Origin: Cypionkella sp.
GTDB taxonomy: Bacteria; Pseudomonadota; Alphaproteobacteria; Rhodobacterales; Rhodobacteraceae
DNA: 7,305 bases
Assembly (NCBI GenBank): GCA_018063485.1
Contig: JAGPBG010000103.1
Location: 1 to 7,305 of the forward strand
Direction of reading: 5' to 3'
Of the stretch, positions 1 through 6,057 are shown piece by piece. Each line of letters starts with the position of its first letter. Positions within the stretch are counted from its first letter, which is position 1. Made by a program: the position numbers and the translations under genes. A model generated the notes under the pieces. It was given only the letters and a program-made list of their open reading frames with translations. It was not told the DNA's origin and made no database searches.

Positions 1-1
1 T

Positions 2-298
2 GCGATTGAAGATGACCACGACCGCCTTGGCAAGCAGGCGGAAATCTGCGATGCCGCCAATGAGGTGGATGGGGGTGAGGGAGTCGTCATCGTCACCGAT
101 ATGTTCGGCGGTTCGCCGTCAAATCTGTCGTTGATGGCATGTGCAGGCCCTGACAGGCGAATCCTTTATGGCGCAAACCTGCCGATGCTGATCAAGCTCA
201 CAAAATCGCGCGACCTGCCGGTTGCAATTGCTGTGGCGGCGGCGCTGGAGGCGGGGCGAAAATATATCAACGCGCTCGATCTTGGGGCAGGGGCCTGA
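2..298 (+). CDS. PTS mannose-family EIIA protein (C-terminal part, 5' end off the window)
   Basis: This is the last 98 residues of an EIIA-Man domain protein, a family of about 130 residues, so roughly the first 35 are missing. The frame is open to the left edge. The visible part holds the family hallmark VTDMFGGSPSNL (window residues about 31-42), which follows the second core beta strand of the EIIA-Man fold. The phosphorylated histidine lies near residue 10 in this family and is therefore outside the window. EIIA-Man proteins take phosphate from HPr. With HPr 3 nt downstream and no EIIB/EIIC/EIID permease in view, this copy is probably regulatory, in the cytoplasmic phosphorelay that alphaproteobacteria keep together with HPr kinase. 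That role is inferred from family and neighbours. The family call is firm. Confidence 0.9.
   Translation, partial: AIEDDHDRLGKQAEICDAANEVDGGEGVVIVTDMFGGSPSNLSLMACAGPDRRILYGANLPMLIKLTKSRDLPVAIAVAAALEAGRKYINALDLGAGA
289..293 (+). promoter_or_regulatory. Ribosome binding site of the HPr gene
   Basis: AGGGG lies 8 nt before the ATG at 302, inside the last codons of the EIIA gene. It supports this start and translation from the same message as EIIA. Confidence 0.6.
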
Positions 299-301
299 TT
301 A

Positions 302-571
302 ATGGCGGAAATCAGGCTCCTTATCCAAAATGAAAAGGGGCTTCATGCCCGTGCTTCGGCGAAATTCGTCGAAGTGGTTGAGTCTTTTGATGCCGCCGCT
401 TTGGTGACAAAAGATGATATGACCGTGTCGGGTGACAGCATCATGGGGCTTTTGATGTTGGCAGCCTCGCGCGGAACCACTATTGAAGTAATCACCAGCG
501 GCCCGCAGGCAGACGCGCTTGCCGAGGCACTGGCGGCGTTGGTGGCCAATCTCTTCGGAGAAGGTTACTGA
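302..571 (+). CDS. ptsH: HPr family phosphocarrier protein
   Basis: This is a complete 89-aa HPr, the usual length. HPr takes phosphate from enzyme I on a histidine and passes it to EIIA proteins. The active-site motif GLHARASAKF spans residues 13-22, with His15 as phosphorylation site and Arg17 beside it. The second hallmark, SGDSIMGLLML (43-53), contains Ser46, the site used by HPr kinase/phosphorylase. Having both sites implies that the genome encodes HPr kinase, usually just upstream of EIIA in this order. The ATG lies 3 nt after the EIIA stop and has a good Shine-Dalgarno. Its role is probably regulatory rather than sugar uptake, since no permease is nearby. The identification is firm; the regulatory role is inferred. 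Confidence 0.95.
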   Translation: MAEIRLLIQNEKGLHARASAKFVEVVESFDAAALVTKDDMTVSGDSIMGLLMLAASRGTTIEVITSGPQADALAEALAALVANLFGEGY

Positions 572-583
572 GCGCAGGTATCT

Positions 584-590
584 GGAAAGG
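584..590 (+). promoter_or_regulatory. Ribosome binding site of the acyltransferase gene
   Basis: GGAAAGG lies 10 nt before the GTG at 601, and a second AAGG at 593-596 lies 4 nt before it. This supports the GTG as the start; the first downstream ATG (codon 11) has no comparable site. Confidence 0.5.
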
Positions 591-600
591 CCAAGGTTTC

Positions 601-1482
601 GTGACAGAACTGCCTGACACACAGCGGCCAATGGTTACGGGACTGGGAGACCATCCCGACCACGTTTATGACATGCGCCGTCTTTCTTATGCGGGCACAT
701 TCTCCAACCCTTTCAAGGCAGGCACCATCCGCTCCATCGAATGGGTGACGGCAAAGATTACCTTGCTGCGGCTGATCCGCGATTTTGAGCGCTCGGGTGC
801 GCCCTTTGGTTCGCCGTTTTGGCCCAAGGCTATCAAACAGATGGGCATCCGGATCGACACTCCCCCCGAGGAAATCGCGCATATTCCGGCGACCGGCCCG
901 GTGGTGGTGGTTTCCAACCATCCACATGGCTTGGTTGATGGGATGATTCTGGCGGAAATGGTTAATCGGGTGCGGGCCGATTTCAGAATTCTGACACGTT
1001 CCTTGCTGACAGGAATTCCTGAAGTTGAAGAGTTCATGATCGCCGTGCCCTTCCCGCATGAGCAGAACGCCCGCGAGCTGGGCCTCAAGATGCGCAGTGA
1101 CACCATGGCGCATCTGAAGGCCGGGGGGGTGATCATCCTGTTTCCGGCGGGCAAGGTGGCGATGTCGGAAACCTATTTCGGCCCGGCGATCGAGGCGGAA
1201 TGGAACCTTTTTACCCATAAGATGATCCATAAATCCGGGGCGACCATCCTGCCCGTGCATTTCACCGGGCAAAATTCCCGCAGCTTTCTGATCGCCAACA
1301 AACTCTCCGACACGCTGCGGCAAGGACTGCTGCTTTATGAAATCAAGCGCGCGCTGTTCAAACCGCAACGGCCCTATATCGGTGCGCCGATCAAAGCCGA
1401 TGTGCTGAACGAATGGGAAGGCAACCCGCGAGGATTTTTGGCCTGGCTGCGCCAACACACGCTGGATCTGGGGCGGCGTTAG
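601..1482 (+). CDS. Lysophospholipid acyltransferase-like protein (PlsC/LPLAT superfamily)
   Basis: This 293-aa protein carries the acyltransferase blocks of the LPLAT superfamily. Block I is SNHPHGLVDG (105-114), with His107 and Asp113 as the probable catalytic pair. Block III is ILFPAGKV (179-186), and ILPVHFTGQNS (216-226) matches the later conserved LPxxxxGxNS block. The spacing in block I is HX5D rather than the textbook HX4D; this resembles the 'hemolysin'/ornithine-lipid acyltransferase branch, where NHPxGxxDG is common. It probably transfers an acyl chain from acyl-ACP or acyl-CoA to a lysolipid or related acceptor at the inner membrane; the exact acceptor cannot be read from the sequence. 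There is no signal peptide and no clear membrane helix. It starts with GTG 29 nt after HPr and is probably cotranscribed. Its stop overlaps the stop of the opposing dehydrogenase gene. Confidence 0.82.
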   Translation: MTELPDTQRPMVTGLGDHPDHVYDMRRLSYAGTFSNPFKAGTIRSIEWVTAKITLLRLIRDFERSGAPFGSPFWPKAIKQMGIRIDTPPEEIAHIPATGPVVVVSNHPHGLVDGMILAEMVNRVRADFRILTRSLLTGIPEVEEFMIAVPFPHEQNARELGLKMRSDTMAHLKAGGVIILFPAGKVAMSETYFGPAIEAEWNLFTHKMIHKSGATILPVHFTGQNSRSFLIANKLSDTLRQGLLLYEIKRALFKPQRPYIGAPIKADVLNEWEGNPRGFLAWLRQHTLDLGRR

Positions 1483-2354
1483 CGCGTCGGCACCGGGATC
1501 TCGCCGCGATAATCGTAGAATCCACGCTGGGTTTTGCGGCCAAGCCAGCCGGCTTCGACATATTTGGTCAGTAGCGGGCAGGGGCGGTATTTGGTATCGG
1601 CCAGCCCTTCATGCAACACGTTCATGATGGCAAGGCAGGTGTCCAGTCCGATGAAATCCGCCAGTTCCAGCGGCCCCATCGGATGATTGGCCCCCAGTTT
1701 CAACGATTCATCAATGGATTTTACCGAGCCAACCCCTTCATAAAGCGTATAGACCGCCTCGTTGATCATCGGCATCAGGATGCGGTTCACGATGAATGCC
1801 GGGAAATCCTCGGCGCTGGCGGCGGTTTTTCCCAGGCGTTCCACCACGGCCAGCAGGGTTTCATAGGTGGGCTTATCGGTGGCAATGCCGCGGATCAGTT
1901 CCACCAATTGCATCACCGGCACCGGGTTCATGAAGTGGAACCCCATGAACTTCTCGGGCCGATCAGTGCGGCTGGCAAGACGGGTGATCGAGATCGACGA
2001 AGTGTTTGATGTCAGGATCGTATGCGGTTGCAGATGTGGCAGCAGCGCGTCGAAAATCGCCTGCTTGACGGTTTCGCGCTCGGTCGCCGCTTCAATGATC
2101 AGATCCATCGCGCCCAGATCGGGCAGGGACAGGGTGGTGCGAATGCGTGCCATCGCCTCTGCCTTGGCCTCGGGCGTGGTTTTGCCGCGCGTCACCTGCC
2201 GTTCGATATTGCGGTCGATCAGGGCCAGCGCCTTGGTCAGGCTGTCTTGGTTGACGTCGTTCAGCAGCACATCATAGCCAGCCAGCGCAAAAACATGGGC
2301 AATCCCGTTGCCCATCTGACCTGCGCCTACAATGCCGACTGTACGGATATTCAT
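1479..2354 (-). CDS. hbd: 3-hydroxybutyryl-CoA dehydrogenase
   Basis: This 291-aa enzyme is the full length of the stand-alone 3-hydroxyacyl-CoA dehydrogenase family. It oxidises (S)-3-hydroxybutyryl-CoA to acetoacetyl-CoA with NAD(P), or works in reverse. The N-terminal Rossmann domain shows GAGQMG (10-15). The catalytic region contains SNTSSIS (116-122), the catalytic His140 in GFHFMNPVPVMQLVE with Glu152 as its partner, and Asn190 in FIVNRIL. The C-terminal dimerisation domain includes NHPMGPLELADFIGLD (223-238) and ends with the usual GRKTQRGFYDY (272-282). I chose the ATG at 2354 over an in-frame TTG six bases upstream, because AAAGGGG sits 6 nt before the ATG and would abut the TTG. The gene is commonly linked to etfBA in related bacteria; here an opposite-strand gene separates them. 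Confidence 0.93.
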   Translation of the reverse strand: MNIRTVGIVGAGQMGNGIAHVFALAGYDVLLNDVNQDSLTKALALIDRNIERQVTRGKTTPEAKAEAMARIRTTLSLPDLGAMDLIIEAATERETVKQAIFDALLPHLQPHTILTSNTSSISITRLASRTDRPEKFMGFHFMNPVPVMQLVELIRGIATDKPTYETLLAVVERLGKTAASAEDFPAFIVNRILMPMINEAVYTLYEGVGSVKSIDESLKLGANHPMGPLELADFIGLDTCLAIMNVLHEGLADTKYRPCPLLTKYVEAGWLGRKTQRGFYDYRGEIPVPTR

Positions 2355-2516
2355 GCCCAACCCCTTTGCGTTCGCGCCACTTTACGCACTCCGGACCCAT
2401 GGGCGCAAGGCCAGCGGGGCAGTTGCGCGGCATTTACTGCAAATCCCGACTTTAGCATTTTAGAAAGGGGAATCGGTCAGTTTCATCAATGGGTGAAGAT
2501 GAAATTGGGTGGTGTG
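2355..2516. other. Divergent intergenic region between hbd and the DUF6473-like gene
   Basis: These 162 bp must hold the promoters of two divergent genes. The stretch 2431-2463 is AT-richer than its surroundings and a likely place for promoter elements. I see no convincing -35/-10 pair or operator palindrome on either strand. The AGAAAGGGGA at 2462-2471 looks like a Shine-Dalgarno but has no start codon at a usable distance in the frame of the downstream gene. Confidence 0.5.
2361..2367 (-). promoter_or_regulatory. Ribosome binding site that fixes the start of hbd
   Basis: AAAGGGG on the - strand lies 6 nt before the ATG at 2354, an ideal distance. The alternative TTG at 2360 would have no spacing, so the ATG is the start. 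Confidence 0.7.
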
Positions 2517-3344
2517 ATGGCTTACGCTTTTCTGGGCGAAGGGGCGCTCGACTATTCTCCGTGTCATTATGGCACGTCGCGGCTGCAGTTACGCGGGCCG
2601 TGTTGTGATTTGCGAGGTGACTTTATAGCCATGCTGGGGGGAACCGAGACCTATGGCAAGTATGTAGAGCGGCCGTTTACGGCGGTGGTTGGTGCGGCTT
2701 TGGGAATGCCTGTGGCCAATCTGGGCTGCATGAATGCCGGGGCAGATGCTTTTTTGCATGATGAGGCGGTGCTGGGTATTGCGGCGCGCGCGCGGGCAGT
2801 GGTGGTGCAGATCATGGGCGCACAGAATCTGTCAAACCGCTATTATTCGGTTCATCCGCGCCGAAATGACCGGTTCCTGGGGGCGACGCCGCTGCTGAGG
2901 GCGATTTTCCGGGAAGTGGACTTTACCGAATTCCACTTTACCCGGCATATGCTGACCACATTGCATGCCACCTCGGTGCAGCGGTTTGAAGTGATTGCAG
3001 AGGAGTTGCGGGCGGCTTGGGTGCAACGGATGCGGGCGCTTTTGCTGCAAATTCCGGGGCCAAAGGTCTTGCTGTGGATGGGGGCTGAACCGCCGCCTTC
3101 GCCCAGCCAGCGCGCCGATATGGCACTGCAACCGCTGCTGGTGGATCGGGAGATGATTGACGCGGTCCGGGGGGAGGCGTCGGTTTATGTGGAATTGCGA
3201 CCCAGTCTTGCGGCGATTGATGAGGGCACCAATGGCATGAAGTTCGCCCCGCTGGACGCCTTGGCGGCACGCGGATTGCCTGGCCCGGTGCTGCATCAGG
3301 AGGTGGGAGCTGCCTTGGTGCCGGTATTGCGAAAGCTGTTGTGA
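2517..3344 (+). CDS. DUF6473-like protein of unknown function, possibly SGNH-hydrolase-like
   Basis: This 275-aa protein resembles the DUF6473 family of Rhodobacterales, as I recall it from its N-terminus (LGEGALDYSPCHYGTSRL, 6-23) and LGGTETYGKYVERPF (40-54). The biochemical role is not known. The order of conserved blocks recalls SGNH/GDSL hydrolases: LGGTETYGK after a beta strand (GDS-like), NLGCMNAGAD (68-77), MGAQNLSNRYY (100-110), and a late PGPVLHQEVG (255-264) with His260. This fold is my inference. There is no signal peptide or membrane helix. I chose ATG 2517 because the family-like sequence begins there and GGGTGG precedes it; in-frame ATG 2499 and GTG 2493 are alternatives. It stands alone on the + strand between hbd and etfA and ends at a shared terminator. 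Confidence 0.72.
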   Translation: MAYAFLGEGALDYSPCHYGTSRLQLRGPCCDLRGDFIAMLGGTETYGKYVERPFTAVVGAALGMPVANLGCMNAGADAFLHDEAVLGIAARARAVVVQIMGAQNLSNRYYSVHPRRNDRFLGATPLLRAIFREVDFTEFHFTRHMLTTLHATSVQRFEVIAEELRAAWVQRMRALLLQIPGPKVLLWMGAEPPPSPSQRADMALQPLLVDREMIDAVRGEASVYVELRPSLAAIDEGTNGMKFAPLDALAARGLPGPVLHQEVGAALVPVLRKLL

Positions 3345-3347
3345 AAT

Positions 3348-3378
3348 GACCAAGGGCACCGCTGGGGTGCCCTTGGTC
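3348..3378. terminator. Strong hairpin terminator shared by the DUF6473-like gene and etfA
   Basis: GACCAAGGGCACC (3348-3360) and GGTGCCCTTGGTC (3366-3378) form a perfect 13-bp stem around the 5-nt loop GCTGG. On the + strand it starts 3 nt after the stop codon and is followed by GTCAATTTTG. On the - strand it lies 15 nt after the etfA stop and is followed by CATTTCAC. The T runs are short (4 and 3), so intrinsic termination is probable in both directions but not proven; the stem could also protect the 3' ends of both messages. Confidence 0.8.
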
Positions 3379-3393
3379 GTCAATTTTGCAGAT

Positions 3394-4320
3394 TCAGAGT
3401 TTCGAGATCAGTTCCGGCACAGCGATGAACAGATCAGCGACCAGCCCGTAATCGGCGACCTGGAAGATCGGTGCCTCGTCATCCTTGTTGATGGCGACGA
3501 TGACCTTGCTGTCTTTCATACCGGCCAGATGCTGAATCGCCCCCGAGATGCCGACGGCGACATAAAGCTGCGGTGCGACAACTTTGCCGGTCTGACCAAC
3601 CTGCCAATCGTTCGGCGCATAGCCCGAGTCGACGGCGGCGCGGCTTGCACCAACGGCGGCACCCAGTTTGTCGGCCAGTTTTTCGATCAGATCGAAACTT
3701 TCTTTCGATCCAACACCACGACCACCGGAAACCACGATGCCTGCGCTGGTCAGTTCGGGGCGGTCCGAGGTGGCAACCTTGTCTTCAACCCATGACGACA
3801 GGCCATCCGCAACCGGGCCGGACACCGGCGCAACCGGGGCCGAACCGCCTGCATCCACGGCCGTAAAGGCGGCGGTGCGGACGGTGAAGACCTTTTTCCC
3901 ATCGACCGATTTCACGGTCTGAATGGCGTTGCCGGCATAGATCGGGCGCTCGAAGGTTTCGGCATCGACCACGGCGGTCACGTCAGACATCACCATCACG
4001 TCAAGCAAAGCGGCCACGCGGGGGAGCACGTTCTTGTTGAAGGCGGTAGCGGCACCACAGATGTGGCTGTAATCGCCTGCCAGGCTGACCACCAGTGCTG
4101 CGGTGGATTCCGCCATCCCGTGGCAATAGGCGTGATCGCCCGCGAACAGCACCTTGGACACGCCTTTCAGCGTGGCGGCCTCGGCTGCGGCGGCGTCGCC
4201 ACCTTCGCCTGCCACCAGCACATGCACATCGCCCAGCGAGGCAATAGCGGCAAGGGTCTTGCCGACGCTGTCGGTGGCCAATTGGCCCTCATTCACATCT
4301 GCCAAAAGAAGAACGGCCAT
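3394..4320 (-). CDS. etfA: Electron transfer flavoprotein alpha subunit
   Basis: This 308-aa protein is the full length of bacterial EtfA, which with EtfB forms a soluble heterodimer carrying FAD. ETF takes electrons from acyl-CoA and related dehydrogenases and passes them to ETF:ubiquinone oxidoreductase in the membrane. The N-terminal domain (1-185) is the typical variable part. The FAD domain (about 190-308) has VVSGGRGVGS (196-205), ASRAAVDSGY (225-234), QVGQTGK (240-246) and the signature region LYVAVGISGAIQH (252-264) through VAIN (275-278), all contacting FAD in known structures. The ATG shares its A with the last base of the etfB stop (TGATG), with AGGGGTGAT just upstream, so the two subunits are translationally coupled. 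It ends just before the shared hairpin terminator. Confidence 0.97.
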   Translation of the reverse strand: MAVLLLADVNEGQLATDSVGKTLAAIASLGDVHVLVAGEGGDAAAAEAATLKGVSKVLFAGDHAYCHGMAESTAALVVSLAGDYSHICGAATAFNKNVLPRVAALLDVMVMSDVTAVVDAETFERPIYAGNAIQTVKSVDGKKVFTVRTAAFTAVDAGGSAPVAPVSGPVADGLSSWVEDKVATSDRPELTSAGIVVSGGRGVGSKESFDLIEKLADKLGAAVGASRAAVDSGYAPNDWQVGQTGKVVAPQLYVAVGISGAIQHLAGMKDSKVIVAINKDDEAPIFQVADYGLVADLFIAVPELISKL

Positions 4321-5081
4321 CAGATCACCCCTGCTTCGTCTTTGAGTTTCGCAATCAACTCGTCTACCGAGGCCACTTTGACGCCAGCCTTGCGGCCTGC
4401 GGGCTCAACGGTTTTCAGGATGGTCAGGCGCGGCGAAACATCCACGCCGTAATCTGCCGGAGTTTTCGTCGCCAAAGGTTTCGCCTTGGCCTTCATGATA
4501 TTCGGCAGGCTGGCATAGCGCGGCTCGTTCAAACGCAGATCGACGGTCACAATCGTCGGCATTTTCACCGAGATCGTCTGCAACCCGCCATCGACCTCGC
4601 GGGTCACCACGGCCTTGTCGCCGTCAATCGCCAGTTCGGAAACGAATGTGGCCTGTGACCAGCCGAGCAGGGCCGAAAGCATCTGCCCGGTGGCGTTCAT
4701 GTCGTTGTCGATCGCCTGTTTGCCCGCCAGAACCAGACCGGGGGCTTCTTCCTTGACGACCGCAGCCAAGAGTTTCGCAACGGCCAGAGGCTCGATATCG
4801 GTGTGGACGTTGTCGGTTGCCTCGATCAGAATCGCGCGATCTGCCCCCATCGCAAGCGCGGTGCGCAGGGTTTCCTGAGACTGCTTGACGCCGATGGAAA
4901 CGACGATCACCTCGGTGACGACGCCTTTTTCCTTCAACCGGATCGCCTCTTCGACGGCAATCTCATCAAAGGGGTTCATCGACATTTTCACATTGGCCAG
5001 ATCGACACCGCTTCCGTCCGCCTTGACGCGCACTTTCACGTTATAGTCGATCACGCGTTTGACAGGCACCAAAACCTTCAT
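4320..5081 (-). CDS. etfB: Electron transfer flavoprotein beta subunit
   Basis: This is a complete 253-aa EtfB, the AMP-binding partner of EtfA. It starts [19 protein letters not shown] as usual, followed by [16 protein letters not shown] (36-51). The AMP-site segment [17 protein letters not shown] spans 119-135. The ETF-beta signature region is [14 protein letters not shown] (180-193), followed by NIMKAKAK (194-201); LPNIMKAK forms the recognition loop that docks on partner dehydrogenases in characterised ETFs. The ATG has GGAG 10 nt upstream. It is the first gene of an etfBA pair, behind a 128-nt gap that contains a small hairpin. Transcription may also enter from the adenosyltransferase gene upstream, since I see no terminator between them. 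Confidence 0.97.
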   Translation of the reverse strand: MKVLVPVKRVIDYNVKVRVKADGSGVDLANVKMSMNPFDEIAVEEAIRLKEKGVVTEVIVVSIGVKQSQETLRTALAMGADRAILIEATDNVHTDIEPLAVAKLLAAVVKEEAPGLVLAGKQAIDNDMNATGQMLSALLGWSQATFVSELAIDGDKAVVTREVDGGLQTISVKMPTIVTVDLRLNEPRYASLPNIMKAKAKPLATKTPADYGVDVSPRLTILKTVEPAGRKAGVKVASVDELIAKLKDEAGVI

Positions 5082-5090
5082 CGCCGTAAA

Positions 5091-5095
5091 TCTCC
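5091..5095 (-). promoter_or_regulatory. Ribosome binding site of etfB
   Basis: GGAGA on the - strand, with its GGAG core ending 10 nt before the ATG, which is slightly long but the only purine-rich site near this start. Confidence 0.5.
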
Positions 5096-5102
5096 ATCAT
5101 TT

Positions 5103-5118
5103 CGGCCCGAAGGGGCCG
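5103..5118 (-). other. Small GC-rich hairpin in the etfB leader
   Basis: Read on the - strand, CGGCCC, loop CTTC, GGGCCG form a 6-bp stem with a tetraloop, a few bases ahead of the etfB Shine-Dalgarno. It lacks a T run, so it is unlikely to be a terminator. It could affect ribosome access or message stability, or could be chance in GC-rich DNA. Confidence 0.4.
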
Positions 5119-5209
5119 GCCCAAGCTCTCGCAGCCTCTTAGCGGTTTACAGGGCCCTGCGACAGACCAAAACCGACAAAGGAGTGGGACCAGACGTCGC
5201 GTCTTGCCT

Positions 5210-5779
5210 CTAGCGGGTCAGGCCGGGCACCCAAAGCACGTCATCCTTGCCATCGTTATTGGCGATGCGGCCCGCGACAAAGAACCAGTCCGACAGGCGA
5301 TTGAGATATTTCGCCGCATCGGGATTCACTTCTTCTATGGTCGCGAGTTCCACCACCAGACGCTCGGCACGGCGGCACACGGTGCGGCACAGGTGCAATT
5401 GGGCGGCAAGCGGTGAACCACCCGGCAGGATGAAACTGCGCAAGGGGGTCAGCTTGGTATTCATCGCGTCAATCTCATGTTCCAGCCGGTCTACCTGTGC
5501 GGCAATCATCCGCAGGGGGGGGTATTCGGCAGTGGCGTCTTTGTGCATGTCGGGAGTGCAAAGATCGGCGCCCAGATCGAACAGATCATTCGAGATGCGG
5601 GCAAGGGCCGCATCCATATCCCCCGAATGTTGGCGCGCAAGGCCAACTGTGGCGTTGGTTTCATCGACCGTGCCATAGGCGTTCACGCGGGCGGAGTGTT
5701 TTGCCACCCGTGCGCCATTGCCCAAAGCGGTTTCACCGGCATCGCCGGTTCTGGTGTAAATCTTTGAAAGAACGACCAT
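5210..5779 (-). CDS. PduO-type ATP:cob(I)alamin adenosyltransferase
   Basis: This 189-aa cytoplasmic enzyme transfers the adenosyl group of ATP to cob(I)alamin, making adenosylcobalamin. The length fits the stand-alone PduO/MMAB family. The ATP-binding N-terminus is [15 protein letters not shown] (8-22), followed by YGTVDETNA (35-43). FILPGGS (116-122), CRRAER (135-140) and [14 protein letters not shown] (158-171) are the other family blocks; Arg and Asp residues in the last two line the active site in known structures. The start ATG has AAGGGA 6 nt upstream, inside the end of the membrane protein gene, which stops 3 nt before it, so the two are one operon. Its product feeds AdoCbl-dependent mutases such as methylmalonyl-CoA or ethylmalonyl-CoA mutase. 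Which mutase is served cannot be told here. Confidence 0.95.
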   Translation of the reverse strand: MVVLSKIYTRTGDAGETALGNGARVAKHSARVNAYGTVDETNATVGLARQHSGDMDAALARISNDLFDLGADLCTPDMHKDATAEYPPLRMIAAQVDRLEHEIDAMNTKLTPLRSFILPGGSPLAAQLHLCRTVCRRAERLVVELATIEEVNPDAAKYLNRLSDWFFVAGRIANNDGKDDVLWVPGLTR

Positions 5780-5782
5780 TTC

Positions 5783-5986
5783 TTATCCCTTACTGCGGAA
5801 ATAGGCAAAGCCCACGATGATGATCACTGCAACTGCCTGTGCGATGATGCGGTAGCGCATCAGGCGGTTGGAGTGTTTCTTGTCGAATTCGCCGCCTTTT
5901 GCAAAGCTGCCGATACCGATCATCAGGATGATCAGGGTGACAAAACAGGCGAGGATGCCAAGGATGAACAGAGGGCTGGTAAACAT
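5783..5986 (-). CDS. HIG1-domain-like small membrane protein (twin transmembrane protein)
   Basis: This 67-aa protein has two hydrophobic helices (about 5-25 and 47-63) joined by a polar, charged loop FAKGGEFDKKHSNRLMRYR (28-46). The loop and the RYRIIAQ segment (44-50) match the HIG1/RCF1 family pattern of two short helices with a conserved R-x-R-I/V-x-x-Q. Members in mitochondria stabilise cytochrome c oxidase and its supercomplexes; a comparable role in bacteria is plausible but not shown by this sequence. I chose ATG 5986 because GAGG sits 5 nt upstream and the helix begins at once. A start at 6079 would add a proline-rich 31-residue tail and overlap the SDR gene. It is followed 3 nt later by the adenosyltransferase gene. 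Confidence 0.8.
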   Translation of the reverse strand: MFTSPLFILGILACFVTLIILMIGIGSFAKGGEFDKKHSNRLMRYRIIAQAVAVIIIVGFAYFRSKG

Positions 5987-5991
5987 GGATG

Positions 5992-5995
5992 CCTC
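5992..5995 (-). promoter_or_regulatory. Ribosome binding site that sets the start of the HIG1-like gene
   Basis: GAGG on the - strand, 5 nt before the ATG at 5986. It favours the short 67-aa product over the longer upstream reading. Confidence 0.5.
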
Positions 5996-6057
5996 GGGGT
6001 TGGCGGTTTGAGGTTGATCTAGGGGCCGTGGCGGAATTTGCGAGGGTGAATTTCGCA

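Noticed and set aside
565..1458. Long open frame on the - strand opposite the acyltransferase gene
   Set aside because: Its protein is Arg/His/Gln-rich with no recognisable domain, and it lies wholly antisense to a gene with clear catalytic motifs; it is a high-GC shadow frame.
2022..2516. Upstream extension of the DUF6473-like frame into the hbd region
   Set aside because: The extension is antisense to hbd and of shadow-like composition; the family-like sequence begins at about 2517.
2489..2609. Possible small leader ORF starting at ATG 2489 behind AGAAAGGGGA
   Set aside because: The purine-rich site is 17 nt from the ATG, too far for normal initiation, and the frame overlaps the coding start of the next gene.
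5150..5159. 10-bp palindrome CAGGGCCCTG upstream of etfB
   Set aside because: It is short, GC-rich and single; such palindromes occur by chance and it matches no operator I recognise.
5192..5204. Inverted repeat AGACG-TCG-CGTCT just after the adenosyltransferase stop
   Set aside because: A 5-bp stem with a 3-nt loop and no T run on the - strand is too weak to call a terminator.
5515..5522. Run of 8 G (with 7-G runs at 1123-1129 and 7170-7176) as possible frameshift sites
   Set aside because: In the two family-matched genes (1123-1129 and 5515-5522) the frame matches the family on both sides; at 7170-7176 the frame simply stays open into the SH3b domain. No frameshift or slippage product is needed.
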